11,598 nt of DNA from Clostridia bacterium (lineage in GTDB: Bacteria > Bacillota > Clostridia > Oscillospirales > QAMX01), in contig JAFYLV010000108.1 of assembly GCA_017556885.1 (NCBI GenBank), positions 1-11,598 of the forward strand, written 5' to 3'. A model generated the notes under the pieces. It saw only the letters and a program-made list of their open reading frames with translations. It searched no databases and was not told where the DNA came from. A program made the position numbers and the translations under genes. Below are positions 5,397 through 11,598 of the stretch, in pieces (the first letter of the stretch is position 1; each line of letters opens with the position of its first letter).

Positions 5397-6307
5397 TTTC
5401 CCTCGCCTCCTTCCAGATTTCGGCCCGTCACGTTGAGGAAAACGTCATCCATACAGCCCTTTATGATCTCATAATCCCGAAAGATCTCCGGATGGGCAAG
5501 GATGAGTTCTGTTGCCGCGGCCGTATTCGGCACGGTGATGCGGAAGGCATCCCGCAGCTCCTCCGCCGGAAGACCGAGCCGGGCGACCTCCCCGGCACTG
5601 ACGTTGTAGAGAGTGATATGGTCGCCCGTCCATGCATTTTTCAGCTCCAGCGGCGTGCCTTGGGCGGCGATGCTGCCGCGGTCAAGAATAATGACCGAAT
5701 CAGCCTGCGCTGCCTCCTCCATATAATGGGTGGTAAGAAAGACTGTCAGCCCCTCCTCCCGCCGCAGATCCTCCACGACCTGCCACAAGAGTTTTCGGGT
5801 CTGGGGATCCAGTCCCGTGGTGGGCTCATCAAGGATCAGCAGTCGCGGGCGGTGCAGCAGTGCACGGGCAATATCGATCCTGCGCCGCTGTCCGCCGGAA
5901 AGCTTGCGCAGAGGGCGCCGCAAAAGTTCCTGAAAGTCCAGACGCTCCGCCAGCTCCGCAACCCTTGCGCGGAATTCCGCCCCGGTGATCCCGTAGAGGG
6001 CAGCACGGCTTTCAAGGTTATCCCAAACGCTCAAGGGGCCGTCCAGCCGGCTTCCCTGATAGACAACGCCGATCGCCTTGCGCACGCGCTCTGCCTCCCG
6101 GTCAATATCCGCGCCGCAGACCGTGACCGTTCCGCTGTCCTTTGCAAGGGCGGTGCAGATGATATTGATGGTGGTGGATTTTCCTGCGCCGTTCTCGCCG
6201 AGAAAGGCAAACAGTTCCCCCTCCCGCACCGAGAAGGTCAGGTCACGCACCGCCTGTACGTCCCCGTAGGATTTGCACAGTCCGCAAATATCAATCATGT
6301 TTGTCAT
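5393..6307 (-). CDS. ABC transporter ATP-binding protein
   Basis: A 304-aa nucleotide-binding subunit. Walker A GENGAGKST at 38-46, Q-loop Gln84 in VVYQGS, signature LSGGQRRRIDIARAL at 136-150, Walker B LLILDEPTTGLD at 156-167 and the switch His194 in TTHYMEEA are all intact. The extended C-terminal part (about 225-300) is like that of DrrA-type export ATPases. AAAGGA stands 10 nt before the ATG at 6307. The first 17 nt overlap the 3' end of the merR gene, and the last 4 nt overlap the permease start, so merR-ATPase-permease form a tight operon. Energises the adjacent permease; direction is inferred as export from family similarity. Confidence 0.95.
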   Translation of the reverse strand: MTNMIDICGLCKSYGDVQAVRDLTFSVREGELFAFLGENGAGKSTTINIICTALAKDSGTVTVCGADIDREAERVRKAIGVVYQGSRLDGPLSVWDNLESRAALYGITGAEFRARVAELAERLDFQELLRRPLRKLSGGQRRRIDIARALLHRPRLLILDEPTTGLDPQTRKLLWQVVEDLRREEGLTVFLTTHYMEEAAQADSVIILDRGSIAAQGTPLELKNAWTGDHITLYNVSAGEVARLGLPAEELRDAFRITVPNTAAATELILAHPEIFRDYEIIKGCMDDVFLNVTGRNLEGGEGK

Positions 6308-7091
6308 TATCCGTAAATCCTTTCATACCGGGAGGTGTGATCCCCTGCTCACGGAAATAGGTCTCCAAAGCCCGTCCGATAAAAATATCTGCAGGCTTAT
6401 ACCCTCCTTGCAGTCTCCCATCTTCTGCCGAAAGCTTCATCAGCCGCCCAAGCAGCGACAAATCGCCGCCGGTAAATGCCTGCACCATTTCCCAGAATTC
6501 CGCCGCAAAGGCCTGCCCTTCCGCTCCCGCAGGATCTGCATCCTGCGCCGCAAGTTCTGCGGCCCTCGCAGTCAGCCGCTGGTGAGCCCCGTTGATTCGG
6601 TCGCTCTGCGGGCGGTCAAATGCACGGAAATGCGCCATGATCTCCTGATCGAAGTACTTGATCATGCGATAATCCGTGTTGTTTTCCCGAATGCTTTCGA
6701 TGATGGCGGCGATCTTCTCAAAGTCCACCGTTTCCATCTGCAGTACCTCTTCCCGCAAACAGGTAACGGTCCTGAGCGTCGCGGTTCGCTCGGCGATCTC
6801 GCGACGGAGCTCCTCCGCCTGACGCAGAAAGACCTCTGCCACCTGTTCCCGGTTTTCCAGTGGGATAAGCTGCTCCCGGATTTCCTTGAGCGAAAAGCCG
6901 AGTTTTTTCAGGGAGAGTATCTGGTGGAGCAGCACCATATCCTTTTCGGAATAGAGCCTTCGTCCGCCCTCGCTTTCTGCGGAGGGTTTCAGAAGACCCA
7001 GCCGGTCGTAATACTGCAGTGTGCGAACGGTAGTGCCGAGACGTGCGCTGAGTTCTCCCACCGTCATAAATCCGCCGGTATCCTTTTGCAT
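6291..7091 (-). CDS. MerR family transcriptional regulator with TipAS-like effector region
   Basis: A 266-aa regulator. The N-terminal winged helix domain spans about 9-77 (MTVGELSARLGTTVRTLQYYDRLGLL, then GGRRLYSEKD and LGFSLKEIREQL), a helical dimerisation coil follows (about 80-118), and the C-terminal half has a helical, Ala-rich effector-type domain (about 145-250) resembling the TipA-S antibiotic-binding class. There is no metal-binding Cys cluster, so a drug or organic ligand is more likely than a metal. The start at 7091 is chosen because GGAGG lies 9 nt upstream; an internal Met9 is a weaker option. First gene of the operon with the ABC exporter and probably controls its own promoter at 7120-7150. 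Ligand unknown. Confidence 0.9.
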   Translation of the reverse strand: MQKDTGGFMTVGELSARLGTTVRTLQYYDRLGLLKPSAESEGGRRLYSEKDMVLLHQILSLKKLGFSLKEIREQLIPLENREQVAEVFLRQAEELRREIAERTATLRTVTCLREEVLQMETVDFEKIAAIIESIRENNTDYRMIKYFDQEIMAHFRAFDRPQSDRINGAHQRLTARAAELAAQDADPAGAEGQAFAAEFWEMVQAFTGGDLSLLGRLMKLSAEDGRLQGGYKPADIFIGRALETYFREQGITPPGMKGFTDNDKHD

Positions 7092-7119
7092 TCTCCGTTA
7101 CCTCCGTCTCTCTGTATTT

Positions 7120-7150
7120 ATTATATAACACGACGTTAGGTAACAAGCAA
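7120..7150 (-). promoter_or_regulatory. MerR-type promoter with 19-bp spacer and internal dyad operator
   Basis: On the minus strand TTGCTT (7145-7150) and TATAAT (7120-7125) are 19 bp apart, the elongated spacing of MerR-activated promoters. A dyad with half-sites TTATATAAC and GTTAGGTAA (7121-7129 and 7135-7143, 7 of 9 positions symmetric) surrounds a 5-bp centre within this spacer. A competing reading with TTGTTA gives a 15-bp spacer. It lies directly upstream of merR. Confidence 0.7.
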
Positions 7151-7161
7151 GCACTTTTTAA

Positions 7162-7196
7162 AAAAACGTCTGTCCTTTTTAAGAACAGACGTTTTT
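7162..7196 (-). terminator. Terminator after metA
   Basis: AAAAACGTCTGT (7162-7173) pairs perfectly with ACAGACGTTTTT (7185-7196) around an 11-nt loop. On the minus strand seven T (7166-7160) finish the hairpin, 4 nt past the metA stop. It insulates the merR promoter from the met genes. Confidence 0.93.
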
Positions 7197-7199
7197 CTC

Positions 7200-8132
7200 T
7201 TATTTTACGATCTCTTCTTTAAGCTCGGAGAGATTGTACGGGGTTTCCTGATAAACGTAGTAGTTCAGCCAGTTGGAGAAAAGCAGGTTAGCATGGCTTC
7301 TCCAGTTGAAGATAATAGGCTTTTCGGGATCGTCATCCACAAAGTAGTTTGCGGGGATCTTGGGGTTGATTCCCGCCTTCAGGTCACGCAGGTACTCGCC
7401 CTTGAGGGTATCACGGTCGTATTCCATGTGTCCGAAAATGAAGATCCGGCGGCCGGATTCGGTGGAAACGAGGTGTACACCGGCCTCGTCGCTCTCCGCG
7501 AGGATACGGAGCTTGGGCTGCGCCAAAATATCCTCCCGACGGACGGTGGTGTTGCGGGAATGAGGAGCGTAGAAGACCTCGTCAAAGCCGCGCACCAGAG
7601 GATTCTTCGGACGGGTGACGCGGTGGGCGTAGATGCCGCTGAGCTTCTCCGGCAGGCGCTCTTTATCGATACCGTAGTGGTAATAGAGTCCGGCCTGGGC
7701 ACCCCAGCAGATATGGATGGTGGAATAGACGTTGGTACGGGAGAACTCCATCAGGCGGCAAAGCTCGTCCCAGTAGTCCACCTGCTCAAAGGGCAAGGTC
7801 TCCACCGGCGCGCCGGTGATGATCATGCCGTCAAAGCGCTCGTGGGAGACCTCGTCAAAGGTCTTGTAAAAGGCCTCCAGATGCTCTGCGGCGGTATTTT
7901 TGGACTGATGGGAGCCCATGCGCAGGAGATTGAGTTCCACCTGCAGCGGCGAGTTTGCCAGCACGCGGGCGAGCTGGATCTCGGTGGCGATCTTTGTGGG
8001 CATGAGGTTAACGATGAGGATACGCAGGGGACGGATATCCTGCATATGGGCGCGGGAGGAATGCATGACGAAGATATTCTCCTCCGCAAGCGCCGCAGAG
8101 GCCGGCAGGTCGGGGGGGATAATCAGGGGCAT
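7200..8132 (-). CDS. metA: Homoserine O-acetyltransferase (MetA family)
   Basis: A 310-aa cytoplasmic enzyme of the MetA/HTS family, which acylates L-homoserine in methionine synthesis. The catalytic triad is visible: nucleophile Cys142 in HICWGAQAG (140-148), His235 and Glu237 in FGHMEYD (233-239). Position 111 is Glu (GAPVE, 107-111); in this family Glu111 marks acetyl-CoA users such as the Bacillus cereus enzyme, while the E. coli succinyl-CoA enzyme has Gly. So the product should be O-acetylhomoserine despite the name often being given as succinyltransferase. It lies 19 nt behind metY on the same transcript, with AGAGGT 9 nt before its ATG. Length is normal. A strong terminator follows. 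Confidence 0.95.
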   Translation of the reverse strand: MPLIIPPDLPASAALAEENIFVMHSSRAHMQDIRPLRILIVNLMPTKIATEIQLARVLANSPLQVELNLLRMGSHQSKNTAAEHLEAFYKTFDEVSHERFDGMIITGAPVETLPFEQVDYWDELCRLMEFSRTNVYSTIHICWGAQAGLYYHYGIDKERLPEKLSGIYAHRVTRPKNPLVRGFDEVFYAPHSRNTTVRREDILAQPKLRILAESDEAGVHLVSTESGRRIFIFGHMEYDRDTLKGEYLRDLKAGINPKIPANYFVDDDPEKPIIFNWRSHANLLFSNWLNYYVYQETPYNLSELKEEIVK

Positions 8133-8151
8133 ATTTTTTGTACCTCTTTTT

Positions 8152-9438
8152 TTACTTTGCCGCGGCTTTCAGCGCCTGCTCAAAGTCCGCAATAATATCA
8201 TCGATGTTCTCGCAGCCCACGGAGACGCGAATAAGCTCCGGCTTGATACCGGCGGCGATCTGCTCCGCCTCGGAGAGCTGGCGATGGGTGGTGGAAGAGG
8301 GATGCAGCACGCAGGAGCGGATATCGCCCACGTGGACGGCGAGGCTGACAAGCTTGAGCTGCTTGACAAACTCGTTTCCGGCGGCAAGGCCGCCCTTGAT
8401 GCCGAAGGTCAGAACACCGCCGGCACCAAGAGGCATGTACTTCTTACCAAGCTCGTAATAGGGATTGTCGGAAAGGCCGGGATAGAAGACCCAATCCACA
8501 TAGGGGCTCGCGGCAAGATACTCCGCAAGGGTCTGGGCATTCTTGACATGGCGCTCCATGCGCAGGTGCAGCGTCTCCAGACCGAGGTGGGTCAGGAAGG
8601 CATTCATGGGGCTCATGGTGCAGCCAAAGTCGCGCAAAAGCTGAGCGCGAAGCTTGAGAGCGAAGGGGCAGGTGGGGAACTTATCCACATAGACAAGGCC
8701 GTGATAGCTCTCGTCCGGCTCGCACAGGCCGGGATATTTGCCGGCAGCGCGCCAGTCGAAGTTACCGCCGTCGATCACGCAGCCGCCCACGGCGAGGGCA
8801 TGGCCGTCGGAATACTTGGTGGTGGAGTGCACGACAATGTTCGCGCCGTGCTCCAGCGGACGGCAGAGGTAGGGAGTGGCAAGGGTGTTATCCACGATAA
8901 AGGGGATGTTCAGCTCCTTGGCCACGGAGGAATACTTTTCAAAATCCAGCACGGAAAGGGCGGGATTTCCAAGGGTCTCACCAAAGATGAGCTTGGTGTT
9001 GGGACGCGCTTCGGCAAGGATCTGCTCGCGGGTGAGATCCGGCGTGAGGAAGGTGGTCTCGATACCGAGCTTCTTCAAAGAAACACCCAGCAGGTTGGAG
9101 GTTCCGCCGTAAACGTTGCTGGAGCAAAGGATGTGATCTCCCGCCGTGCAGATGTTGAGGCAGGCGGTGAGGGATGCGGCCTGTCCGGAGGAGGTGCAGA
9201 CCGCAGCGGTACCGCCCTCGAGCAGCGCCATTTTCTCCTCCAGCGCGTTAACGGTGGGGTTGGAGATACGGGAATACATATGGTCTGCGCTGTCCAGATC
9301 AAAGAGCTTTGCCACGTCTGCCGAGTCATAATAACGGTAGGTGGTGGACTGGACAATGGGCAGCGTCTGCGGCTCGCCGGAGGCGGCGCGGTAAGTGCCA
9401 TGGATGCAATTGGATTCGAGATGGAGATTTTCCTTCAT
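8152..9438 (-). CDS. metY: O-acetylhomoserine aminocarboxypropyltransferase (sulfhydrylase)
   Basis: A 428-aa PLP enzyme of the Cys/Met metabolism family that converts O-acetylhomoserine and sulfide to homocysteine. Landmarks: YSRISNPT at 55-62 (Tyr55 and Arg57 contact the cofactor of the neighbour subunit), SSGQAA at 83-88, VDNTLATP at 182-189 (Asp183), HSTTKYSDGH at 204-213 (PLP Lys208), HPSSTTH near 380 and IRVSVGCE near the end. The length of about 430 aa and the long insert WRAAGKYPGL...GLVYVDKF are typical of MetY rather than of the shorter MetB/MetC. The start at 9438 is chosen because AAAGGAAA precedes it by 7 nt and homology begins at MKENLHLESNCIHG; the longer frame runs back into ftsK. 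First gene of metY-metA; the acetyl-type MetA downstream makes exactly its substrate. No SAM riboswitch is visible in the 52-bp upstream gap. Confidence 0.95.
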   Translation of the reverse strand: MKENLHLESNCIHGTYRAASGEPQTLPIVQSTTYRYYDSADVAKLFDLDSADHMYSRISNPTVNALEEKMALLEGGTAAVCTSSGQAASLTACLNICTAGDHILCSSNVYGGTSNLLGVSLKKLGIETTFLTPDLTREQILAEARPNTKLIFGETLGNPALSVLDFEKYSSVAKELNIPFIVDNTLATPYLCRPLEHGANIVVHSTTKYSDGHALAVGGCVIDGGNFDWRAAGKYPGLCEPDESYHGLVYVDKFPTCPFALKLRAQLLRDFGCTMSPMNAFLTHLGLETLHLRMERHVKNAQTLAEYLAASPYVDWVFYPGLSDNPYYELGKKYMPLGAGGVLTFGIKGGLAAGNEFVKQLKLVSLAVHVGDIRSCVLHPSSTTHRQLSEAEQIAAGIKPELIRVSVGCENIDDIIADFEQALKAAAK

Positions 9439-9461
9439 ATTCGGTTTCCTTTCGTGGGGTG

Positions 9462-9490
9462 ATATATTTCTGTATGTGTTTGATTTGCAA
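9462..9490 (-). promoter_or_regulatory. Weak candidate promoter of metY-metA
   Basis: On the minus strand TTGCAA (9485-9490) and ATATAT (9462-9467) are 17 bp apart in the short gap between the ftsK stop and metY. No terminator hairpin is seen in the gap, so read-through from ftsK is an alternative. Confidence 0.3.
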
Positions 9491-11524
9491 TTACATGTCC
9501 GCCATGTCCTCGCGGCGCATGCGGATCTCCTGCCACTCTTCCTTGGTGATGAGCACATCACGGGTCTTGGATCCGGCAAAGGGACCGACGATGCCGCGCT
9601 CCTCCATTTGGTCCATCAGGCGGCCGGCGCGGGCATGTCCGACACCGAGCTTGCGCTGCAGCATGGAGGTGGATGCAAGACCGGAATTGACGATGAGTTC
9701 AATGGCCTGCATGAGCAGCTCATCCTCATCCCCCGAAGCTTCACCGCCGGCAGCTTCGCCGCCGGACTTGCCGCCCTTGCCGCCGTTCTCCGCGGCGATC
9801 TCGATCTGACGGATAACGTCCTGATCGTAGGCATTCTCCTGGTCTGCATTGCCGCGGACAAAATCGGTGACTGCTTCCACCTGCGAGGAGGAAACGAAGC
9901 AGCCCTGGATGCGCATGGGCTTGGTGGAGCCAATGGGATTGAAGAGCATATCACCCTTACCGATGAGTTTTTCAGCACCCATGGTATCGAGGATAATACG
10001 GGATTCCAGCTGGGAGGCCACGGAGAAGGCGATGCGGGAGGGAATGTTTGCCTTCATCAGGCCGGTGATAACGTCCGCCGAGGGACGCTGGGTAGCAATG
10101 ATGAGGTGCATACCGGCGGCGCGGCCCATCTGTGCCACGCGACAGATGGCCTCTTCCACCTCGTTTTTGGCAACGAGCATGAGGTCCGCCAGCTCATCAA
10201 TGACGATGACCGTCTGCGCGATCTTCTGCACAGGAGCGATTTCGCCCTCCTCTGCCGCCGCGGCGGCACGGCGCGCCATCTCATCGTTATATTCAAAGAT
10301 ATTGCGTACACCGATCTCGGAGAAGCGCTTGTAGCGGCTCATCATCTCCAGCACCGCCCACTGCAGAGCGCCGGCGGCCTTCTTGGGATCGGTAACGACG
10401 GGGATCAGCAGATGAGGAATGCCGTTATATACGCCAAGTTCAACCATTTTGGGGTCGACCATGATGAGCTTGACTTCCTCGGGAGTTGCCTTGTAGATCA
10501 AGCTGATCAGCAGAGAGTTGATGCACACCGACTTACCGGAGCCGGTGGTACCGGCCACCAGCAGGTGGGGCAGCTTTGCAATATCCCAGACCACGGGCTT
10601 ACCCGTGATGTTCATACCGAGAGCGACGGTAACACGGCTCTTGCTGTCGGCAAAGTCCCGGGATTCCAACACATCGCGCAGGTAAACCGATGCAACCTCG
10701 CGGTTGGGCACCTCGATACCGACGGCAGACTGGTCGGGAATGAGGACGATACGAACCGAGGGGGCACCCATGGCGATGGCGATATCATCCGAAAGATTGG
10801 TGATACGGGAAAGACGGATACCGGAATTGAGCTGCATCTCATACCGGGTGATGGTGGGACCGTGGGTGATGTTGATGATATGCGCCTCGACACCGAAGCT
10901 GCGCAGGGTTTCCACCAATTTCAGCGCACCGGCGCGGCTGTCCGCGGCGGCATTCTCGCCGAGATTCATATGATCGTTGCCGATCAGATCCAACGGCGGA
11001 TATGTATAGCTTTGCGCAGGTTCTTCCGCCTGCGTTCCGATCTCGCGGGCGATGGAGTTGATCTCCTCCACGATCTCCTCGCGGGTGATCTTCTCTTCCA
11101 GATCGATGGCGGGCATTTCCGGTTCCTCGGAAAGCAGCGAGCTCAAACGCTCGGCCTCCTCGCTCATGGGCGGCTCTTCCTTTACGGGTGTCGGTACCGG
11201 AGCGGGAACCGGCTTCTTTTCCACCTTTTCCTTACGCTTGCCGCCATCCAGCGGGAAGTCAATATTCGGGCGGGTATAGGCCGCGCCGTAATCGGTCAGG
11301 GGCAGCTGCTCCGCCACCGGAAGCTCCTCTGCGGGGATCTCGCGGGAAACCGCCGCGCGGCGCTCGGCTTCCGCTACGGCATACTCCTCGCGCTTTTTGA
11401 GAATGCTTGCACGAAGCTTCATAAACAGTCTGCAAAGGAGGCCGACAAAGTGCCCCACCGTCAGACCGCAGGCATAGATAAGTGCAATACAGCCGCCAAG
11501 AATGGCAAGAATACGGGCAAGCAC
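9491..11524 (-). CDS. ftsK: FtsK/SpoIIIE-type DNA translocase (N-terminus uncertain)
   Basis: 677 codons from a GTG at 11524 encode the motor of a septal DNA translocase that pumps chromosomes through the closing septum. One membrane segment is at about 3-30, then a charged Pro/Glu-rich linker (about 40-195), the alpha domain (about 200-300), the RecA-like motor with Walker A GTTGSGKS (325-332), Walker B VIVIDELADL (439-448) and ATQRPSADVITG (477-488), a Gly-rich tether (about 580-598) and a winged-helix gamma domain (about 604-660) that reads polarity sequences. Family members are usually 750 aa or more with four membrane segments, so the front is missing. The same frame continues to the window edge through Ala/Gly-rich codons like the family's fourth-segment lead-in, but is cut by a TGA at 11558-11560. 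The GTG has no good ribosome site. Motor residues are all intact. Confidence 0.9.
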   Translation of the reverse strand: MLARILAILGGCIALIYACGLTVGHFVGLLCRLFMKLRASILKKREEYAVAEAERRAAVSREIPAEELPVAEQLPLTDYGAAYTRPNIDFPLDGGKRKEKVEKKPVPAPVPTPVKEEPPMSEEAERLSSLLSEEPEMPAIDLEEKITREEIVEEINSIAREIGTQAEEPAQSYTYPPLDLIGNDHMNLGENAAADSRAGALKLVETLRSFGVEAHIINITHGPTITRYEMQLNSGIRLSRITNLSDDIAIAMGAPSVRIVLIPDQSAVGIEVPNREVASVYLRDVLESRDFADSKSRVTVALGMNITGKPVVWDIAKLPHLLVAGTTGSGKSVCINSLLISLIYKATPEEVKLIMVDPKMVELGVYNGIPHLLIPVVTDPKKAAGALQWAVLEMMSRYKRFSEIGVRNIFEYNDEMARRAAAAAEEGEIAPVQKIAQTVIVIDELADLMLVAKNEVEEAICRVAQMGRAAGMHLIIATQRPSADVITGLMKANIPSRIAFSVASQLESRIILDTMGAEKLIGKGDMLFNPIGSTKPMRIQGCFVSSSQVEAVTDFVRGNADQENAYDQDVIRQIEIAAENGGKGGKSGGEAAGGEASGDEDELLMQAIELIVNSGLASTSMLQRKLGVGHARAGRLMDQMEERGIVGPFAGSKTRDVLITKEEWQEIRMRREDMADM

Positions 11525-11557
11525 GATGGTAACGCATCGCTCCAGCAGCTCACCGAG

Positions 11558-11560
11558 TCA
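11558..11560 (-). other. In-frame TGA within the N-terminal part of ftsK
   Basis: The minus-strand frame of ftsK reads through 12 open codons from the window edge (AAAGTASGIITG), then TGA, then LGELLERCVTIV joined directly to the membrane segment of the gene. The residue profile on both sides fits FtsK, suggesting a sense codon (TGG, CGA or GGA) changed by one base, or a sequencing error. Other genes here (DUF559, phosphatase, merR, ATPase) end in TGA, so TGA is a true stop in this organism. Confidence 0.55.
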
Positions 11561-11598
11561 GCCGGTGATAATGCCGGAGGCGGTTCCGGCGGCGGCAC

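Noticed and set aside
5492..6316. 274-codon plus-strand frame opposite the ABC ATPase gene
   Set aside because: Shadow of the ATPase, whose Walker A, signature and Walker B motifs are all intact on the minus strand.
7918..9462. 514-codon open frame on the plus strand across metY and the metA start
   Set aside because: Antisense shadow of two well recognised genes; composition is biased and no motif is visible.
9439..9490. SAM or cobalamin riboswitch ahead of metY-metA
   Set aside because: The gap is only 52 bp and AT-rich, with no hairpin series or conserved riboswitch core.

Overview
The window looks like chromosomal DNA of a moderately GC-rich anaerobic Clostridia member. The Oscillospiraceae/Ruminococcaceae type is the best guess, based on strong GGAGG ribosome sites, consensus sigma-A promoters, a T-box riboswitch, and the protein family styles. 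This placement is inference; there is no rRNA or marker gene in view.

Layout from left to right. (1) A tatD-type metal-dependent DNase gene (75-845, +). (2) A 460-bp unit (953-1412) in which a small DUF559 endonuclease-like gene is boxed by two inverted copies of a 47-nt structured repeat. (3) A RidA-family gene (1504-1866, -) and a histidine phosphatase gene (2070-2708, -), each with its own good promoter; the DUF559 and RidA stretch is visibly more AT-rich than the rest. (4) A divergent sigma-A promoter, a complete T-box leader with UGG (Trp) specifier, a 10-codon mini-ORF and a stand-alone tryptophan synthase beta gene (3240-4457, +) without trpA in the window. (5) Converging on trpB, a merR-ATPase-permease operon (7091 down to 4506, -), whose promoter has a 19-bp MerR-type spacer with a dyad. 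(6) A metY-metA pair (9438 down to 7200, -) for direct sulfhydrylation of O-acetylhomoserine to homocysteine. (7) The 3' part of an ftsK/spoIIIE DNA translocase gene (9491 onward, -), which runs to the window edge but carries an in-frame TGA at 11558-11560.

How they work together: metY and metA make one pathway step pair (homoserine to O-acetylhomoserine to homocysteine), and the Glu111 of MetA agrees with an acetyl donor. TrpB would be made only when uncharged tRNA-Trp accumulates, and may salvage indole. The MerR regulator and ABC exporter form a self-contained, probably drug- or peptide-responsive efflux unit. TatD, FtsK, RidA and the phosphatase are housekeeping genes without an obvious link to each other. 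The most unusual object is the repeat-boxed DUF559 unit, where the repeats themselves supply the gene's ribosome site and its last codons.
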